Assembly: GCA_016235145.1 (NCBI GenBank) | Contig: JACRLV010000197.1 | Location: 1-32,854 of the forward strand | DNA from: Planctomycetota bacterium | GTDB taxonomy: Bacteria > Planctomycetota > Phycisphaerae > UBA1845 > Fen-1342 | Direction of reading: 5' to 3' | DNA: 32,854 bases | Shown: piece by piece, positions 7,699 through 15,652 of the stretch | Layout: each line of letters opens with the position of its first letter | How positions within the stretch are numbered: the first letter of the stretch is position 1 | The notes under the pieces: generated by a model | Seen by the model: the letters and a program-made list of their open reading frames with translations, nothing else | Told to the model about the DNA's origin: nothing | The model's database searches: none | Made by a program: the position numbers and the translations under genes

Positions 7699-10279
7699 AT
7701 GGCATTGGTGGATCGCCTCCTCCTTTTCGTGGTCCGGGCGCTGCTCCGTTTGCGCTACCGCGTCCGGGTGATCGGCCTCGACGCCGTGCTGGCGCGCGGC
7801 AAGCGCGGGATTGTCTTTTTTCCCAACCATCCGGCGCTGATCGACCCGATCATCGTCATGGCCACGCTCTTCCCGCATTTCCGCCCCAGGGCCCTCGCGG
7901 ACAAGGACCAGATCGACCGTTTCTTCGTCCGCTGGATGGCCCGGCGGGTGGGGATCGTGCCGCTGCCGGACATCCGCAAATACGGCCCGCAGGCCAAGGC
8001 CGAGGTCGAGGCCCGCGTGCACGAGGTGTACGAGAGCCTCCAGCGCGACAGCAACATGCTCATGTACCCGTCTGGCCACCTCTATCGCTCGCGCTACGAA
8101 GACCTGCGCGGCAACAGCGGCGTCGAGACGATCCTGCGCGAGGTTCCCGGCGTGCGCGTCGTGCTGATCCGTACGCGCGGACTGTGGGGCAGCCGCTTCG
8201 GCATGGCGAGCGGGCAGATTCCGCACGTCGGGAAAGTGCTGCGGCAGGGTCTGCTGGAAATCGTAGCGAGCTGCGTCTTCTTCACGCCGCGACGCGAGGT
8301 GACGCTGGAGCTGCACGAGCCCGCCGACCTGCCGCGCACAGCCGACCGCAACACGCTCAACGCGCACCTCGAGCGCTTCTATAACGATAACGCACCGTCG
8401 GCGACGCTCGTGCCGCGGACGATCTGGGACCGCGGCGGCGTCCGCGAAATCCCCGATCCGCCGGTCGCACGGGCCGAGGGGGCGCTGTCCGAGATTCCCG
8501 CGAGCGTGCGCAGCGTCGTGGCCGCCCAGCTTGAGGCGATGGCGGAGCAAGGCCCGTTGCGCGACGAGCAGCGCCTGGCGCAAGACCTTGGCCTGGACAG
8601 CCTCGACCGGGCCGAGTTGGCGCTGTGGCTGGGGCGCGAGTTCGGCTTCCACGTCACCGACGTCGATGCGATTCAGACCGTCGGCGACGTGATGCTCGCG
8701 GCCCGCGGCCAGGCGGTCGTTTCAAAAAACGTCGCGTTGAAGCCCGTGCCCGAGGCCTGGCAGATCGCGAGCGATCCGGAACGCGTCGAGCCGCCGGCGG
8801 GCGAGACGATCGCGGACGCATTCCTGCATGCCGCCCGCCGGCGGCCCGGCGCCGTCGCGATCGCCGACCAGATTCGCGGCGCGATGACGTACCGCGATCT
8901 GGTAACCGCGGGGATGGTGCTGCGGCCGGTTTTGGCGAAGCTGCCCGGAGAGCGGATGGGGCTGATGCTCCCGGCGTCGGTCGCGTCGTGCGTCGCGTAT
9001 CTGTCGATCGTCTTCGCGGGCAAGACGCCGGTGATGGTGAACTGGACCGCCGGGGCGCGGAACATCCTGCACGGGCTCGACCTGGCGGTTGTCGAGCGGA
9101 TCATCACGTCGAAAGCGCTGGTCGGGCGGCTGCGCGGGCAGGGCTTGGATGTCGCGAGTTTCGAAAGCCGGTTCGTCTATCTCGAAGACGTCGGCGCGTC
9201 TCTGGGCCGGTGGGACAAGCTGCGCGCCGCGCTGCTGGCGCGAGTGTCGTGGGCCTCGTTGGCGCGGGTGAAGGCAAGCCCGCACGCGGCGATCCTCTTC
9301 ACAAGCGGGTCGGAATCGCTGCCCAAGGCCGTGCCGCTCTCGCACCAGAACATCCTGAGCAACCTGCGCGACATCCTGCGCGTCATTCACGTGCGGCGCG
9401 ACGACGCGCTGATCGGCTTCCTGCCGCCGTTCCACAGCTTCGGGCTGACGGTGACGATGTTGCTGCCGCTGGTCGTCGGCGTGCGGGCCGCGTATCACGC
9501 GAACCCGACCGAGGCGTGGGTCATCGCCCAACCACGGGACGCAGCTTGCGTCGATTCGCATGGCGGTGACCGGCGCCGAGAAGTGCCCCGAGCGGACGTA
9601 CCAGACGCTGCGCGAACGTTGCCCGGATGCCGCCGTGCTCGAAGGCTACGGCATCACCGAATGCTCGCCGATCGTCTCGGTCAACGGCCACGACGCCCGC
9701 CCGGGCACGATCGGCCGCGTGCTGCCGTCGCTCGAATACGCGCTCGTCGATCTCGACACGCAGCGGGCGATCGAGCGGCCCGCCCGCCGCGGCGCGGAAT
9801 CGCAGGCGGGCATGCTGCTGGTCCGCGGGCCGAGCGTATTCGGCGGCTACCTGGGCGACGCGCCGACGCCGTTCGTCGAGTTCGACGGCCGCGCCTGGTA
9901 TCGCACCGGCGACCTCGTCACGCAGGACGCCGACGGAATCCTCACATTCCGCGGGCGGTTGAAGCGATTCGTGAAGCTCGGCGGAGAGATGATCTCGCTG
10001 CCGGCGATCGAAGGCGTGTTCGAGTCGGCGTATTCGCGCGCTGCGGACGAAGGGCCGGTCGTCGCGATCGAAGCTTCGCCGAGCGAAGAATCGCCGGAGA
10101 TCGTCCTGTTCACGACGCGCGCGATCGACCGCGCGGCGGCGAACCGGCTGATTCGCGAAGCGGGCCTGTCGGCGCTGCACAACGTGTCGCGCGTGCAGCG
10201 GCTGGAGGCGATCCCTGTTCTCGGCACGGGCAAGACGGACTATCGGGCGCTGCGGGAGATGCTGGGGGCGAATAGGTAA
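7699..10279 (+). pseudogene. Frame-broken Aas-like fusion: PlsC acyltransferase, acyl carrier protein, acyl-ACP ligase
   Basis: The gene combines three activities of phospholipid acyl-chain recycling. Residues about 1-230 are a PlsC-type lysophospholipid acyltransferase with the HX4D motif in PNHPALIDP (H44, D49). Around residue 301 is an acyl-carrier domain (LGLDSLDRAEL, S301 for phosphopantetheine). From about 350 onward is an AMP-binding ligase with LFTSGSESLPKAVPLSH and LPPFHSFGLT. The order resembles E. coli Aas, with an ACP inserted. The frame is correct up to TEAWVIA (9528). The rest of the ligase (SIRMAVTGAEKCPE, EGYGITECSP, WYRTGD, GTGKTDYR) continues in another frame to 10279. Compared with Aas, about 25 residues (the GTSTF region) are absent at the junction, so this is a deletion of 3n+2 bases rather than a single slip. 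It may be a pseudogene or an assembly error. Confidence 0.82.
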
Positions 10280-10338
10280 TGGCTAATTGCGAATGGCTAA
10301 TGAGGAATAGCCAATGGCGAATGGCGAATGGCGAATAG
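10280..10338. repeat. Short degenerate tandem repeat after the Aas-like gene
   Basis: Units of about seven bases (AATGGCG, AATGGCT) are repeated imperfectly straight after the stop codon, with three clean AATGGCG copies at the right end. The stretch is AT-richer than its surroundings and looks like slippage-derived intergenic sequence. Confidence 0.6.
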
Positions 10339-10406
10339 GAACGCAAAGAGCGCGGGCGGCACTGCTGGCCGGAACAGCGGAGCTGGTTGATCGCGTTTTC
10401 GGGTGT

Positions 10407-10463
10407 CACTGCTCTTGAGCAGTGTTTTCGACGAAAGAGCGATCCGCTGCTCGAAAGCAGCGG
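10407..10463. repeat. Two tandem hairpins in the 10280-10759 gap
   Basis: CACTGCT/AGCAGTG (10407-10424) and CCGCTGCT/AGCAGCGG (10444-10463) are perfect stems of 7 and 8 bp with four-base loops, 19 bases apart. The cores are related (CTGCT/AGCAG), which suggests a paired repeat element rather than a terminator. There is no T-tract. Confidence 0.5.
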
Positions 10464-10508
10464 CGCCCGTGCGGCGGGTGGCGAATTGCCGGCTGGGGAC
10501 CGTGATGC

Positions 10509-10599
10509 GTAGCGGCCGGCGTCTCGCCGGCCGTAGAACGTCGAACGGCCGCGATCGAAGTGACTCCCAGTCTACGGCCTGCGAGACGCAGGCCGCTAC
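10509..10599 (+). repeat. 91-bp twin-hairpin REP/BIME-like element, copy 1
   Basis: The element opens with GTAG and a 9-bp perfect hairpin (CGGCCGGCG, loop TCT). It closes with a second hairpin (GGCCTGCG, loop AGA) and ends in CTAC, so two GTAG-headed palindromes face each other across about 33 bases. This is the layout of bacterial REP pairs mobilised by RAYT transposases. A second copy lies at 13706-13796 in the opposite orientation. It falls inside a longer open frame that starts at 10403, which is one reason for placing the next gene's start at 10760. Confidence 0.75.
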
Positions 10600-10759
10600 T
10601 GTCCCAAAGCAGGGGCGCTTCGGGTTCGGGTGGTGTGCGAAATTGACGGCCACGTCGACCCCATGTCCAACCGGCCGCCAAGCGAACACGCCATACTCGG
10701 CGGCGGTATACTCGCCGAGCTTTTTCAAGAAGCAGTACCGCCGGCGCCAGGAGCTTGCA

Positions 10760-12238
10760 TTGAAGCCAGGCCGAAACAACGGGAACGCCGAGAGCGAGCG
10801 TGCGCTCGACCGCATCGCGCGGCATTGCCGATCGCGCGGCGTCGTGATCCCGACATTCGCGCAGCTTGCGCAGCCGGATCGCTCACCGGCCGCTGTTCGC
10901 CAGCGGCTGCGCGCCGTGGGTCTGTGGGACGTCGATCCGGCGAACCTCTTTCGCATCACCTGGAAAAACGAGCCCACCGAGCGCGGCGGCGGATTCAACC
11001 AGGGGAACTGGATCGAATTTCCGCCGGCTCTGACGGGTGTTCCGGCCCGCATCGTCGGTCTGCTGGGCCGCTGGTTTCCGACCGGGGCTCACAAAGTGGG
11101 GGCGGCGTTCGGTTGCCTGGTGCCGCGGCTGGTCCGCGGCGAATTCGATCCCACGACGCAAAAGGCCGTCTGGCCGAGCACCGGGAACTTCTGCCGCGGC
11201 GGCGCGTTCGATTGCGCCCTGCTCGGCTGCACGCCGGTCGCGATTTTGCCGGAGGAAATGTCGCCGGAGCGTTTCGAGTGGCTGCGCTCGGTTGGGGCCG
11301 AGGTCATCGCGACGCCCGGCTGCGAATCGAATGTGAAGGAAATCTACGACAAGTGCTGGGAAATTCGCCGCAGCCGCGCGGATTGCGTCATCTTCAATCA
11401 ATTCGAGGAATTCGGAAACGCCTGCTGGCATTATCACGTCACCGGCGGAATGGTCGCGGAGCTGTTCGCGCGGCTGGCCGGTCCGCGCGATCGGCTCAGC
11501 GCGTTCATTTCCGCGACCGGCAGCGCGGGCACGATCGCGGCCGGAGATTTTCTGCGGACGCAACACGGCGGGCTGCGGATCGTCGCGGTCGAGGCGCTGC
11601 AATGCCCGACGTTGCTGCGCTGCGGCTTTGGCGCTCATCGAATTGAAGGCATCGGCGACAAGCACGTGCCGTGGATTCACAACGTGCGAAACACGGACGT
11701 CGTCGTCGCCGTCGATGACGCGCAATGCCTGGCCCTGATGCGGCTTTTCAACGAACCCGCCGGCCACGAGCAGCTTGCCGCGCAGGGAGTATCCGGCGCG
11801 CTGGTCGAGCAGTTGCCGCAATTGGGCATCTCGGGAATCTGCAACCTGGTCGCCGCGATCAAGACCGCTCGATACTTCGAGATGGACGGGCACGACGTGC
11901 TGTTCGTCCCGCTGACCGATTCGATGGATCTGTACCGGTCGCGCGTCGAGGAGCAGCGGCGGCTGCATGGCCCGTATTCGCCGCAGATCGCAGGGCAGCA
12001 CACGTTTCGCTATCTCTACGGCGTAGGAATCGACCACATGCGCGAGCTCGGCTACCACGACCGGCTCGCGATTCACAACCTGAAGTACTTCACCTGGGTC
12101 GAGCAGCAGCAGCGGAGCGTCGAGGACTTGCGGCGGCTCTGGGATCCGAGCTTCTGGACCGACACGTATGCGCAAGTCGCCCAATGGGACGCGGACATCG
12201 AGGCGTTCAACGCCCGCATCGCCGCCGCGAGCCCCTGA
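10760..12238 (+). CDS. PLP-dependent fold-type-II enzyme (cysteine synthase/tryptophan synthase beta superfamily)
   Basis: A 492-residue enzyme of fold type II. The Schiff-base lysine is K112 in PTGAHKVGAA, the substrate-binding loop is STGNF (140-144), and the phosphate-binding glycine loop is SATGSAGTIAAGD (251-263). The family usually performs beta-elimination, beta-replacement or ammonia-lyase reactions on amino acids. This protein is longer than cysteine synthase or diaminopropionate ammonia-lyase, with an extra N-terminal region of about 95 residues and a C-terminal tail with LYRSRVEEQRRLHGPYS. The start is TTG at 10760, with AGGAG at 10749-10753 six bases upstream; the open frame continues further up but runs through repeats. 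It lies 38 bases before ygeW and is probably co-transcribed with it, so the two may act on the same amino-acid or carbamoyl compound. The substrate is unknown. Confidence 0.85.
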   Translation: MKPGRNNGNAESERALDRIARHCRSRGVVIPTFAQLAQPDRSPAAVRQRLRAVGLWDVDPANLFRITWKNEPTERGGGFNQGNWIEFPPALTGVPARIVGLLGRWFPTGAHKVGAAFGCLVPRLVRGEFDPTTQKAVWPSTGNFCRGGAFDCALLGCTPVAILPEEMSPERFEWLRSVGAEVIATPGCESNVKEIYDKCWEIRRSRADCVIFNQFEEFGNACWHYHVTGGMVAELFARLAGPRDRLSAFISATGSAGTIAAGDFLRTQHGGLRIVAVEALQCPTLLRCGFGAHRIEGIGDKHVPWIHNVRNTDVVVAVDDAQCLALMRLFNEPAGHEQLAAQGVSGALVEQLPQLGISGICNLVAAIKTARYFEMDGHDVLFVPLTDSMDLYRSRVEEQRRLHGPYSPQIAGQHTFRYLYGVGIDHMRELGYHDRLAIHNLKYFTWVEQQQRSVEDLRRLWDPSFWTDTYAQVAQWDADIEAFNARIAAASP

Positions 12239-12276
12239 CACGCACAAGCAGCCGGCCTGATGCGAGGGAATTCGTA

Positions 12277-13527
12277 GTGGAAGAGAAGTTGACGAAGAAA
12301 CTGGACGCGCTGGCGACCCGCACGATCGACCTGCACAACCGCGACTATCTCCTCACGTGGGAGCGGTCGCCGGACGAACTGCACGCGACGCTGCTGGCGG
12401 CCGACGTGCTTCGCGACCTGTACCTGTCCGGGCGGCGGACGCGGCTTTTCGACGGCGGCCTGGCCGTCTCGAACTTCCGCGACAATTCGACCCGCACGCG
12501 TTTTTCCTTCGCCAGCGCCGCGAGCCTGCTGGGGCTCTCGACGCAGGATTTGGACGAAAGCCGCTCGCAGATCGCCCACGGCGAGACGGTGCGCGAGACC
12601 GCCAACATGATCTCCTTCCTGAGCGAGGTGATCGGCATCCGCGACTACATCTTCCTCGGCGAAGGGCACAAGTACATGGTGGAGGTCGGCGCGGCGCTTG
12701 ACGACGGCTATCGGGCGGGAGTGTTGCCGCAGCGGCCGGCGGTGATCAATCTCCAATGCGATCTCGACCATCCGACGCAATCGCTGGCGGACCTGATGCA
12801 CCTCCAGCAGGTGTTCGGCTCGCTCGAGGCCCTGCGGGGCCGCAAGATCGCGATGACCTGGGCGCACTCGCCTTCGTACGGAAAGCCGCTTTCGGTGCCG
12901 CAGGGAATCATCACGCTGATGACCCGCTTCGGCATGAACGTCGTGCTCGCACACCCGGAGGGGTATGACCTCGTGCCCGATACGCTCGAACTCGCGGGCA
13001 AATTCGCGCGCCAGTCCGGCGGATCGTTCGCGGTGACGCACGATCTGGCGGCGGCGTTCCGCGACGCCCACGTCGTTTATCCCAAGAGTTGGGCGCCGTA
13101 TCGGGTCATGCAGGAGCGGACGCGGCTGCTGCGCGGCGGCGAAAATGAGCAACTGGCCGCGTTGGAAAAAGAGTGCCTCGCACAGAACCTGCGCTGCCGC
13201 GATTGGGAATGCACCGAGAAGCTCATGGCGACGACGCGCGGCGATCGGCCCGTGATCGCCGGGGAGGATTCGCGCAACGCAAAGCAGGCGCTCTACATGC
13301 ACTGCCTGCCCGCCGACATCACGGATGTGACCTGCAAGGTCGGCGAGGTTTCGGCGAGCGTCTTCGAGCGCTACCGCCTGGCAACCTATCGCGAGGCGTC
13401 GTACAAGCCGTTCATCATCGCGGCGATGATCGTGCTGACGCGCTTCGCCAAGCCCGCCGAGGCGCTTCGCACGCTGGCGGCCGGAGGCGGCATGCGGCGC
13501 GGCGGCGATTCGCATCCGCGTGCGTGA
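12277..13527 (+). CDS. ygeW: Knotted carbamoyltransferase YgeW
   Basis: A 416-residue member of the aspartate/ornithine carbamoyltransferase superfamily, very close by eye to E. coli YgeW. Shared stretches include DYLLTWE, SPDEL, FRDNSTRTRFS, SQIAHGETVRETANMISF, DHPTQS, AMTWAHSPSYGKPLSVPQG, YPKSWAPY and MHCLPADI. STRTR (residues 71-75) binds carbamoyl phosphate; the HPTQ and HCLP motifs complete the site. YgeW is a knotted transcarbamylase whose physiological substrate is not settled. In enterobacteria it sits with a diaminopropionate ammonia-lyase and purine-catabolism genes; here the partner is a different PLP enzyme. The start is GTG at 12277, with GAGGGA at 12264-12269 seven bases upstream. 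The C-terminus is extended by a short GGGMRRGG tail. Confidence 0.93.
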   Translation: MEEKLTKKLDALATRTIDLHNRDYLLTWERSPDELHATLLAADVLRDLYLSGRRTRLFDGGLAVSNFRDNSTRTRFSFASAASLLGLSTQDLDESRSQIAHGETVRETANMISFLSEVIGIRDYIFLGEGHKYMVEVGAALDDGYRAGVLPQRPAVINLQCDLDHPTQSLADLMHLQQVFGSLEALRGRKIAMTWAHSPSYGKPLSVPQGIITLMTRFGMNVVLAHPEGYDLVPDTLELAGKFARQSGGSFAVTHDLAAAFRDAHVVYPKSWAPYRVMQERTRLLRGGENEQLAALEKECLAQNLRCRDWECTEKLMATTRGDRPVIAGEDSRNAKQALYMHCLPADITDVTCKVGEVSASVFERYRLATYREASYKPFIIAAMIVLTRFAKPAEALRTLAAGGGMRRGGDSHPRA

Positions 13528-13639
13528 GATTTTCGGCGCGGCCCACTCATAACCGCGCCCCAGGCGCCAGCGCGTGGGTATGTTCTCGTATGGGCCTCGT
13601 TCGCGCAAACACCCGCGCGTTGACGCTTGATTCATCTCC

Positions 13640-13672
13640 CGAAAAATCATCGCGGCGCGAGGAGATTTTTCG
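13640..13672. repeat. Inverted repeat downstream of ygeW
   Basis: CGAAAAATC (13640-13648) and GATTTTTCG (13664-13672) form a perfect 9-bp stem with a 15-base GC-rich loop. It could end the upstream transcript in either direction because of its A- and T-runs. Together with the copy-2 repeat it is all I can identify in the 372-base gap 13528-13899. Confidence 0.4.
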
Positions 13673-13705
13673 AGCGGCGACTCGATTGCCGATGCACGGA
13701 GCGAG

Positions 13706-13796
13706 GTAGCGGCCTGCGTCTCGCAGGCCGTAGATCGGGAACGACCCCGATCGTGCCGAGTCGACGATCTACGACCGGCGAGACGCCGGCCGCTAC
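13706..13796 (-). repeat. 91-bp twin-hairpin REP/BIME-like element, copy 2 (inverted)
   Basis: The reverse complement of this stretch aligns with copy 1 at 10509-10599: same 91-base length, GTAG and CTAC ends, GGCCGGCG and GGCCTGCG hairpins in the same order, and recognisable shared bases in the centre (CGTCGA, CGATCG, TCCC). Copies 1 and 2 lie on either side of the PLP enzyme/ygeW pair in opposite orientation. Confidence 0.75.
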
Positions 13797-13899
13797 GCTT
13801 CTTGGCGCGCGCTGACGCTTGAGCTGCGGGCAACGCCCGCGCTGAGGGCTCGGATTGTGTCGCGTGTTCGCACCGAATTCGGCCGGTATCATCGGGCGT

Positions 13900-15348
13900 A
13901 TGCACCCAATCCTCACGCCGTTCTCCGAAGCGGTCGATCGCGCGCCCACGCGACTCGCGGCGGCGGATCAGAGTCTCGCGCTGGACTACGGCACATTCGC
14001 GTCGCTGGCCGCCGGACTGGCCTGCCGGATTCGGGAGCAAACCGAGCGGCCGCACGTGGGCATCATGACGCCGACGTCGGTCGCAGGAGCTTTGTCGATC
14101 TTCGCGTGCTGGCTGGCGGGTCGCGTTCCGACGCCGCTGAATTTCCTCCTGTCGCCGGCGCAGCTCGCGCACGTCATTCGCGACGCGGAGCTCGATCTGG
14201 TGCTCTCGGTCGATCTGTTCGCGCCGGCTTTGGCGGCGGCGGGCGTCCGGACGCTGCTGCTGAAAGGAAACACGACGCTCGTGCCGGGTGCTTGTCCCGC
14301 GCCGGCGGCGAGTGATGGCGACCTGGGCGCTCTGATCTACACGTCCGGTACGTCCGGCGATCCGAAAGGCGTGCGGCTGACTTTCGGGAATGTGTCTCGC
14401 AACGCGCTGGCCTGCATCGAGCACGTCCGCCTCACACGCGACTCGACGCTGCTGAGCGTCCTGCCGCAATTTCACAGCTTCGGCTTTACCGCGATGACGA
14501 TCGTTCCGCTCATGCTCGGGGCCAGCGTGCATTACCTGCCGCGATTCAGCCCCGCGGCGGTCGTCAGCACGATCGCCGACACGAAAGCGACGGTGTTCAT
14601 GGCCGTGGCGAGCATGTACGCGGCGATCAGCAAGATGAAATCGGCGGATCGCGACGCCCTCGCAAGCCTGAAGCTGGCGATCAGCGGCGGCGAGGCGCTC
14701 CCGCTGAACGTCGCCGAGGAGTTTGAGCGGCGGTTCGGCGTGCCGATCTGCGAGGGGTACGGGCTGACCGAGACTTCGCCGGTCGTTTCGATCAATCAGC
14801 CGTGGAACCGCCGCGTCGGTTCGGTGGGGATCGCGGTGCCCGGCGTGACGGTGGAGGCGGTCGATTCCGCCGGCGCGGAGCTGCCGCGCGGGTGCGAAGG
14901 CGAGCTGACCGTCCGCGGCCACTGTGTGATGGAGGGTTATCACAAGAATCCGCAAGCGACCGCCCAGACCATTCGCGGCGGCGCGCTATTCACCGGCGAT
15001 GTCGGGCGTGTCGATGCCGACGGCTTCATCTTCATCACGGGGCGGGCCAAGGAACTGCTGATCATCGGCGGCGAAAACGTGGCGCCGCGTGAAATCGAAA
15101 ACGCTCTTGTGCTGCACCCGGCCGTGGCCGAGGCGGCGGTGATCGGCGTGGCCGACCCACTGCGCGGCGAAACGCCGTTGGCGTTCGTGATCCTGCACGA
15201 AGGCGCATCGGTGGGGGAGGCCGAGCTGCGCAGCTTCTGCCGAGGCCGCCTCGCGCCCTTCAAGATCCCGCGCGAGGTGCGCATCGTGCACGACCTGCCG
15301 CGCGGCCCGACGGGCAAGATCCTCAAGCGAGCGCTGCGATCTCTTTGA
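13900..15348 (+). CDS. Acyl-CoA synthetase (AMP-forming), class I adenylate-forming enzyme
   Basis: A 482-residue ligase that activates a carboxylic acid with ATP and transfers it to CoA or ACP. The order of motifs is complete: LIYTSGTSGDPKGVRLT (A3, ATP loop), LPQFHSFGFT (A4), ISGGEALP, EGYGLTETSPVV (A5), LFTGDVGRVDADGFIFITGRA split by short gaps (A7/A8), IIGGENVAPREIE, and PTGKILK with the catalytic lysine (A10). It is most like medium- or long-chain fatty acyl ligases; substrate chain length cannot be read. The start is ATG 13900, 45 bases inside the open frame, because the N-terminus MHPILTPFSEAVDRAP is normal for the family. No ribosome site precedes it, and TATCAT at 13887-13892 would start the transcript almost at the ATG. 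It is the second AMP-ligase within 6 kb. Confidence 0.9.
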   Translation: MHPILTPFSEAVDRAPTRLAAADQSLALDYGTFASLAAGLACRIREQTERPHVGIMTPTSVAGALSIFACWLAGRVPTPLNFLLSPAQLAHVIRDAELDLVLSVDLFAPALAAAGVRTLLLKGNTTLVPGACPAPAASDGDLGALIYTSGTSGDPKGVRLTFGNVSRNALACIEHVRLTRDSTLLSVLPQFHSFGFTAMTIVPLMLGASVHYLPRFSPAAVVSTIADTKATVFMAVASMYAAISKMKSADRDALASLKLAISGGEALPLNVAEEFERRFGVPICEGYGLTETSPVVSINQPWNRRVGSVGIAVPGVTVEAVDSAGAELPRGCEGELTVRGHCVMEGYHKNPQATAQTIRGGALFTGDVGRVDADGFIFITGRAKELLIIGGENVAPREIENALVLHPAVAEAAVIGVADPLRGETPLAFVILHEGASVGEAELRSFCRGRLAPFKIPREVRIVHDLPRGPTGKILKRALRSL

Positions 15349-15360
15349 CGGCGCAATGCA

Positions 15361-15387
15361 GTAGCGTCGGACCTCCGAGTCCGACGA
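15361..15387 (+). repeat. GTAG-headed hairpin repeat, family 2, copy 1
   Basis: GTAG is followed by a perfect 8-bp stem (CGTCGGAC and GTCCGACG) with a six-base loop. It is identical over 27 bases to the copy at 15410. The head plus palindrome is the REP signature. The gap 15349-15652 is filled mainly by such repeats. Confidence 0.7.
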
Positions 15388-15409
15388 CGAGGTTCGGCAC
15401 GCATCTTTC

Positions 15410-15436
15410 GTAGCGTCGGACCTCCGAGTCCGACGA
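15410..15436 (+). repeat. GTAG-headed hairpin repeat, family 2, copy 2
   Basis: A direct 27-base repeat of 15361-15387, starting 49 bases after it, with the same CGTCGGAC stem and GTAG head. Confidence 0.7.
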
Positions 15437-15478
15437 ATCCATACACAAACCCAAGCGCAAGCGAGTTGGGCCGTTGCC

Positions 15479-15504
15479 CCCTCTCCCGGTACTCCGGGAG
15501 AGGG
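15479..15504. repeat. Perfect 11-bp hairpin repeat of the CCCTCTCCC type
   Basis: CCCTCTCCCGG and CCGGGAGAGGG pair perfectly around the loop TACT and are followed by CCGGGGTGAGGG. This is a hairpin of a kind seen between genes in many GC-rich bacteria. It could also terminate the acyl-CoA synthetase transcript, but it has no T-run. Confidence 0.6.
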
Positions 15505-15553
15505 CCGGGGTGAGGGTGAATTTTCAGAGCGAAAGCGCGAGGGACCGTTTTCG

Positions 15554-15580
15554 TCGTCGGACGCGGAGGTCCGACGCTAC
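15554..15580 (-). repeat. GTAG-headed hairpin repeat, family 2, copy 3 (inverted)
   Basis: The reverse complement matches the 15361 and 15410 copies with a single mismatch and ends in CTAC. The pair at 15410 and 15554 thus forms an inverted REP pair around the CCCTCTCCC hairpin. Confidence 0.7.
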
Positions 15581-15652
15581 GAATCGCGCGCCGCCCGCAT
15601 TGGAAAACCCATGCACCATCACGTCAGGCGTCTTGATTCCGGAATCCGCATT

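Noticed and set aside
10403-10759. N-terminal extension of the PLP enzyme by about 119 residues
   Set aside because: This part reads through paired hairpins and the 91-bp repeat, while TTG 10760 has an AGGAG site at ideal spacing next to the conserved domain.
10509-13796. Composite transposon carrying ygeW
   Set aside because: No transposase and no target-site duplication was seen; the flanking elements are REP-like, so only a weaker recombination hypothesis is kept.
12073-14955. Very long minus-strand open frame (960 codons) across ygeW and the acyl-CoA synthetase
   Set aside because: It is antisense to two clearly recognised enzymes, is extremely rich in Arg and Ala, reads through repeats, and shows no domain. 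It is a product of high GC content.
15361-15580. CRISPR array
   Set aside because: The repeats are palindromic, only three copies occur, one is inverted, spacing is irregular and no cas genes are present.
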